Below are positions 6,855-10,197 of a stretch of DNA of 10,197 nucleotides, in pieces. Source of the DNA: Deltaproteobacteria bacterium. GTDB lineage: Bacteria; SAR324; JACQKK01. Where the stretch lies: contig JAOUPZ010000088.1 of assembly GCA_029879595.1 (NCBI GenBank), positions 1 through 10,197 on the forward strand, in the 5' to 3' direction. The position numbers were made by a program, and so were the translations under genes. Each line of letters starts with the position of its first letter. Within the stretch, counting starts at the first letter, position 1. The notes under the pieces were generated by a model. That model was not told where the DNA came from, did not search any database, and saw only the letters and a program-made list of their open reading frames with translations.

Positions 6855-7778
6855 ATGCCTCCATCAACAACGCCGGGACAATCCACTGCCAGGGTTTTCC
6901 GCTCCCCACGACGGGGTGGAACCTGGCGGCTGCCTTTTGCGGCGGCAGTGGCTGTTGTGCTGCTGGCCCTTGGCGCAGCCAGCAGGGTGGAAGCCCTGTC
7001 CTGCGCAGACCTGGACAGCGAGGAAAAGATAAAGGCCCACATTGAGCGCAGCAGCGAAACCAACCCCCTCTGGCGCGAGAATCTAAGCGTGTACCTGGAG
7101 GTAAGCCCCTGCGAAAAGGAAGTCTGCTCCCGCGAAAAGCTGAAGGAGCGGATGGCCCTGATCCAGAACATCCACTTTCTCAGGGCCGGGGAACGGCGGC
7201 GCGTGGTTGTGCTCAGCGGCCCGGAAGCCCCCCAGTGCGTCATCAACAGGGACAACCGCAACTTTATTTGCTCCCAGTGCGACTCCACCACCAACAGGCA
7301 GTGCCGCAGCGTGGTACAGGACAGTGCCTCCGGACGGATCAGGGGCACCAACATCGACCTTTCCGACTGGGACATCTTTCAGGGCAAGGACTATCAGACC
7401 ACCTGCCTCGCCGGAACTCCTGAAGGGGACTCCATCCAGCTTGAATCCAGGCGGGTACAGGGCCAGCACACCTATGAGCGCATTGTTTCCTCGTTTGAAA
7501 AGGAGCGGGGGGTGCTGCAGTCAATCGAGTTTTTCTCCGAGGGGGTGGTACGAAAGGTCTACCGCATTTTCACCAAGTATTATATCAGGATCGGAGATGA
7601 CTGGGTGGCCACCATTTTCAGGGTGCGCTCCACGGTTGGTTCGGAAAAGGACTACCTGTTCGAAACCCAGGTGAGGATTCTGCCCGATGAAACCAACAAG
7701 CCCACCCTGTACCTTGATCCCTCGCTGGACCCCAAACTGAAGGGGTACGATATAAACTCGCTGTTTTTCACCAACTGA
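6855..7778 (+). CDS. Periplasmic LolA-like protein, cysteine-rich
   Basis: Its 307 residues begin with a long basic N-region and a hydrophobic core (about 28-42, FAAAVAVVLLALGAA), with likely signal-peptidase cleavage near VEA-LSC (45-50). ALSC is a poor lipobox, so a soluble periplasmic protein is more likely than a lipoprotein. The C-terminal half resembles LolA-like 'outer membrane lipoprotein-sorting' proteins: YERIVSSFEKERGVL (207-221), then IEFFSEGVVRKVYRIFTKYY, a WVATIFRVRS strand and a final ETQVRI strand. Such half-barrels bind acyl chains and occur beside MMPL exporters. The N-terminal half is unusual, with eight cysteines after the signal core (50, 86, 91, 128, 139, 142, 150, 184), including FICSQCDS (138-144). 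Disulfides or metal binding are possible. AGGGA at 6846-6850 supports the ATG, although spacing is short. The next gene starts 11 bases after the stop, so they are surely co-transcribed. The LolA-like fold is inferred from pattern and neighbours. Confidence 0.7.
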   Translation: MPPSTTPGQSTARVFRSPRRGGTWRLPFAAAVAVVLLALGAASRVEALSCADLDSEEKIKAHIERSSETNPLWRENLSVYLEVSPCEKEVCSREKLKERMALIQNIHFLRAGERRRVVVLSGPEAPQCVINRDNRNFICSQCDSTTNRQCRSVVQDSASGRIRGTNIDLSDWDIFQGKDYQTTCLAGTPEGDSIQLESRRVQGQHTYERIVSSFEKERGVLQSIEFFSEGVVRKVYRIFTKYYIRIGDDWVATIFRVRSTVGSEKDYLFETQVRILPDETNKPTLYLDPSLDPKLKGYDINSLFFTN

Positions 7779-7789
7779 CAGTTCGCGCC

Positions 7790-9439
7790 ATGCGTTGCTA
7801 CGAGAAACCGGGTCAGCTAAAAACCTGCGCCTGGCTGTTCCCTCTGGCCCTGGTTCTGGTCATGGCTGCATTCAGCAGCACTGCCCGGGCCAAAGAAGGC
7901 GCACCACCGGCAGAAAACGGCGCGGAAGACCGCCCGTTTTTTTCCGAAGGGGTGCAACAGGCGCCTCCGGCGGGATCCGCAGAGGACTCACCGCCTGAGG
8001 ACGACGCCCCCTTCATATCAGAGGAAGCCGCCGGCATGCAGCCCCAGGCGCCTGCGCCGCCCGCCGCGGATGAGGCCGGCAGCGACGGCCCGATCATTTC
8101 AACTCCGGGGCCTTCGACCGCTGAAAAATCCCGGGACGCGACCTACAGCCGGGCCCGGGTCTCGTTTCAGCACCGCTACAAGGTGCTTGCCGGGGGCAAC
8201 CACACCCGGGGCATCTTTCTGTTCTTCACCGGCAGGGACGAATTGCGGGAGGCCCGGCTGCTCAACTCCTACCAGCAGACAATCCGCATTGAGGAATCCC
8301 CCACCGAATATAAATTCGTGAAGTTCTCCATCGACTTCACCCAGAATTACGACTTTGAGAGCGAACAGTTTTTCGACAGTTATTTTGTCTTCAATGAAAT
8401 ATTTGTGAACAGCCGTGACGAGAAAAGCCAGTACCGCTTTGGCAACCAGGTGTACAAGCTGGGCAAGATTGATCTGGGCAGCCCCATTGATGTGCTCCAC
8501 TATCAGAGCCTCACCGGATATCTGACCCTGGACTCGGAATCCACCAAGGAATCCCTGCCCTCATTCCGATATGATTTTTTTGGGCAGAACAACCGGTTCA
8601 CGCTTTTTCTGGCCCCCATCGCCACCCGCACCTTTGGCATGCGTCTGACCAAGATTCGCGAGGACGCCCAGGCCCGCGACCAGGGTGAACAGCCCGAGAA
8701 AAACTCCATGCTCCGGGAATACGGAGGGCTGCAGTGGGAATGGCTGGGGAGCATCCTGAACGTGCGCATGGGGTTGTTCCGCTGGTTTGACAACCGGCCC
8801 CAGGTATCCTGGGAGCTCAGGTCGCCCAAGGCAGGCACCGAAGGGGCCTTCGAGGGGCTGATCACCAACTACACCGAGGATGAAAGCCGTTCCAGTTTTT
8901 TCACCCTGGAGCTGGACCTGGCCTATAAGTCCGTGGGCTGGAAACTCGACCTGGGAGTATTCAACCGGAAGAACTTCTACGACTACCAGGTGTTTCCCGA
9001 TGGCAGCATATCCTTCGACACCGTGGGAGTGCCCCACCTGGGGCTGGCCACCTCGGTGGAAAAGGCCCTGGAAAAATCCTATATTATGCTGGTATACACA
9101 TACCAGAAGCTCTGGAATGTCCCTGAGTACTCACATGTGCTGTTTTTGGAAAACGAGGAGCATATCAGCCCCCACCCCAGGGATCTGGAAAAGCACGGGT
9201 TCATGGGTTTTTACAGGAGGCAGGCCGGTGACAACCAGTCGGTGTCCATGATATTCCATCACACCTTTCCCTTCAGGGAAAACATGGGGTTTGTCACCTG
9301 GGCCATCAAGCGGCCCCAGTTCAACTCTGAATGGGCCCTGAAGGTGTTGGTATTCAAAACGGAGGAACAGAAGATGACCGGCGACACCATTGATTCAAGG
9401 CAGCTGTTCCTAACCTACACCCGGAATTTTTCCGGGTGA
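7790..9439 (+). CDS. Outer-membrane beta-barrel protein, DUF1302-like
   Basis: 549 residues. A signal peptide (about 1-34, with LFPLALVLVMAAFSSTARA) is followed by an acidic, Pro/Ala-rich, probably disordered linker (35-117). From about 118 onward come many alternating, aromatic-rich strands, as in an outer-membrane barrel. RFGNQVYKLG (216-225) and GSPIDVL (230-236), followed by SFRYDFF and FTLFLAPIATRTFG, resemble the G-x-Q, W-G and P-x-D pattern of DUF1302-type barrels near MMPL exporters; this family call is tentative. The linker carries three copies of a short motif: EDRPFFSEG (46-54), DDAPFISEE (71-79) and SDGPIISTP (98-106). The chain ends YTRNFSG without a terminal aromatic, so the usual Bam signal is non-standard. 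No Shine-Dalgarno sequence precedes the ATG, so translation may be coupled to the LolA-like gene 11 bases upstream. Likely role: outer-membrane portal or receiver for the exported molecule. Confidence 0.72.
   Translation: MRCYEKPGQLKTCAWLFPLALVLVMAAFSSTARAKEGAPPAENGAEDRPFFSEGVQQAPPAGSAEDSPPEDDAPFISEEAAGMQPQAPAPPAADEAGSDGPIISTPGPSTAEKSRDATYSRARVSFQHRYKVLAGGNHTRGIFLFFTGRDELREARLLNSYQQTIRIEESPTEYKFVKFSIDFTQNYDFESEQFFDSYFVFNEIFVNSRDEKSQYRFGNQVYKLGKIDLGSPIDVLHYQSLTGYLTLDSESTKESLPSFRYDFFGQNNRFTLFLAPIATRTFGMRLTKIREDAQARDQGEQPEKNSMLREYGGLQWEWLGSILNVRMGLFRWFDNRPQVSWELRSPKAGTEGAFEGLITNYTEDESRSSFFTLELDLAYKSVGWKLDLGVFNRKNFYDYQVFPDGSISFDTVGVPHLGLATSVEKALEKSYIMLVYTYQKLWNVPEYSHVLFLENEEHISPHPRDLEKHGFMGFYRRQAGDNQSVSMIFHHTFPFRENMGFVTWAIKRPQFNSEWALKVLVFKTEEQKMTGDTIDSRQLFLTYTRNFSG
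9418..9438 (+). promoter_or_regulatory. Perfect hairpin over the barrel stop codon
   Basis: cacccggaa (9418-9426) pairs perfectly with ttccgggtg (9430-9438) around ttt. The 3' arm runs into the TGA stop (9437-9439). No T run follows, so this is not a classical terminator. Its 3' arm (ccgggtg) could instead pair imperfectly with caccccgg (9453-9460) just ahead of the RND start, giving two mutually exclusive structures between the genes. A role in mRNA processing or in setting barrel-to-exporter ratio is inference. Confidence 0.4.
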
Positions 9440-9475
9440 TGGCGACAACCTCCACCCCGGCCATGAGGTGAAAGG

Positions 9476-10197
9476 GTGATCCGCTGGCTGCAAAAAACCG
9501 TTGCCCTGCGCTGGGTAATCCTGCCGTTGGTGTTTGGAATCACAGTGTACATGGCGTACCTGAGCGCCTCTCGGCTGACCGATGACAGCGGCACCCTGAT
9601 CTTCGACACATCCCTGGACAACTACCTGAGCAAGGGCCGGGACAGCTACCGTTTCTTTTTACAGGTAACGGAGATGTTCGGGGATGACCAGTTCATCCTG
9701 ATGGCCACCCAGCCCCCGGCAGGGTCGGGGCCCGACGCGGAATTCTTCCTGGAGCTGGACGCCATGTCCGCTGACATCCGGCGGCAGGTCCCCGGGGTGA
9801 AGGAAGTGCTGAGCGTAATCAACACTCCACAGTTCCTCACCTCCTGTGTGGGGGATTCGCATTTTTATTTCGAGGCCCCCGGGTCGGTCTGCGTTTCCCT
9901 GCTGGAGCAGTTGCAAGCAGCGCACAAATGCTGGGATGAGCACCCCCAGGGGCTGGCCGCGCCAACCGGCTCCGCTGCGGCTGGCCCCGCCGCCGATGAT
10001 CCGGATGGGCCTGTGTTCTTTTCCGGCGGGGAGGACGGGTCTAGGGAAGAAGCCCCGCAGGCCGCCTCTGCATCCGACACCCCGCCCCCGACAGACGGCA
10101 ACGAGGAGGAACCGGTGTTTTTTCCCGGCGGAAAAAGCACGGCCCCGGACCCTGCGCCAGCCTCCACAGGCATGGAAAAAACAGTGGCGGGCAACCC
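9476..10197 (+). CDS. RND/MMPL-type exporter, N-terminal 240 codons (runs off the edge)
   Basis: The frame opens at GTG 9476, the first start after an in-frame TGA (9464-9466), with GAGGTG at 9465-9470 five bases upstream. It stays open to the window end. The N-terminus fits an RND-superfamily (MMPL-like) pump: a short cytoplasmic start, TM1 (about 11-30), then a periplasmic porter start with LIFDTSLDNYLSKG, YRFFLQVTEMFGDDQFILMA (59-78) and IRRQVPGVKEVLSVINTP (101-118). Such pumps use the proton gradient to extract lipids or hydrophobic molecules. After about residue 150, where the porter domain should continue, the chain becomes a Pro/Ala/Gly/acid-rich insertion (about 155-240 and beyond). 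This holds two copies of a motif, DGPVFFSGGE (177-186) and EEPVFFPGGK (211-220). Three cysteines (124, 139, 152) precede it. The gene starts 36 bases after the barrel gene and is almost certainly in the same operon. The family call rests on the N-terminal region only. Confidence 0.8.
   Translation, partial: MIRWLQKTVALRWVILPLVFGITVYMAYLSASRLTDDSGTLIFDTSLDNYLSKGRDSYRFFLQVTEMFGDDQFILMATQPPAGSGPDAEFFLELDAMSADIRRQVPGVKEVLSVINTPQFLTSCVGDSHFYFEAPGSVCVSLLEQLQAAHKCWDEHPQGLAAPTGSAAAGPAADDPDGPVFFSGGEDGSREEAPQAASASDTPPPTDGNEEEPVFFPGGKSTAPDPAPASTGMEKTVAGN

Noticed and set aside
7000..7004. Cys50 of the LolA-like protein as a lipoprotein acylation site
   Set aside because: The preceding residues are A-L-S with no Leu/Val at -3, so the lipobox is poor. 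Signal-peptidase I cleavage near VEA is more likely, though not certain.
6679..7045. Two overlapping plus-strand frames ahead of and into the LolA-like gene
   Set aside because: They run through the palindrome-rich control region and out of frame into the LolA-like gene, whose signal peptide and family pattern make it the real gene.
7937..7943. Seven-T run in the barrel linker as a phase-variation tract
   Set aside because: Seven bases is short for slippage-driven switching, and the run is explained by two Phe codons in the linker motif.

Overview
The window reads as chromosomal DNA of a Gram-negative, proteobacterial-type organism. It has moderately high GC, an inner-membrane chemoreceptor, a hybrid histidine kinase, Sec signal peptides, a predicted outer-membrane beta-barrel and an RND/MMPL-type exporter. 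I cannot fix the taxon. Desulfobacterota, Magnetococcales-like and gammaproteobacterial lineages all carry such families. All supported genes lie on the + strand, and no mobile element, rRNA, tRNA or CRISPR array was seen.

Layout: (1) 1-485 is the 3' end of a secreted or surface LVIVD beta-propeller protein with a C-terminal Ig-like tail. (2) 486-1232 is a gene-free stretch: a GC-rich half with small hairpins and a 16-bp-period tandem repeat, then an AT-rich leader. (3) 1233-2879 is a CHASE3 methyl-accepting chemotaxis protein that ends at a textbook rho-independent terminator (2903-2936). (4) 3215-4069 is a stand-alone PAPS-dependent sulfotransferase with a weaker terminator. (5) 4323-6575 is a membrane hybrid histidine kinase with two receiver modules, the first of which has lost its phosphoacceptor. 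(6) 6576-6854 is a palindrome-rich control region. (7) 6855 to the window end is a tightly spaced three-gene cassette: a cysteine-rich periplasmic LolA-like protein, a DUF1302-like outer-membrane barrel, and the first 240 codons of an RND/MMPL exporter that starts at GTG and runs off the edge.

The last cassette is the most interesting part. LolA/DUF1329-fold proteins, DUF1302-type barrels and MMPL pumps recur together in bacteria and are thought to move lipid-like molecules across the envelope. Here the barrel protein has an acidic, proline-rich N-terminal linker with three copies of a short motif of the form [DE]-x-P-hydrophobic-hydrophobic-S-x-G. The RND protein carries an unusual proline/acid-rich insertion, placed where its periplasmic porter domain should continue, and this holds two related copies (PVFFSGG, PVFFPGG). 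A motif shared between disordered segments of two partner proteins in one operon suggests a common docking partner or a direct link. The upstream kinase and sulfotransferase may be related in regulation or substrate, but only their proximity supports that.
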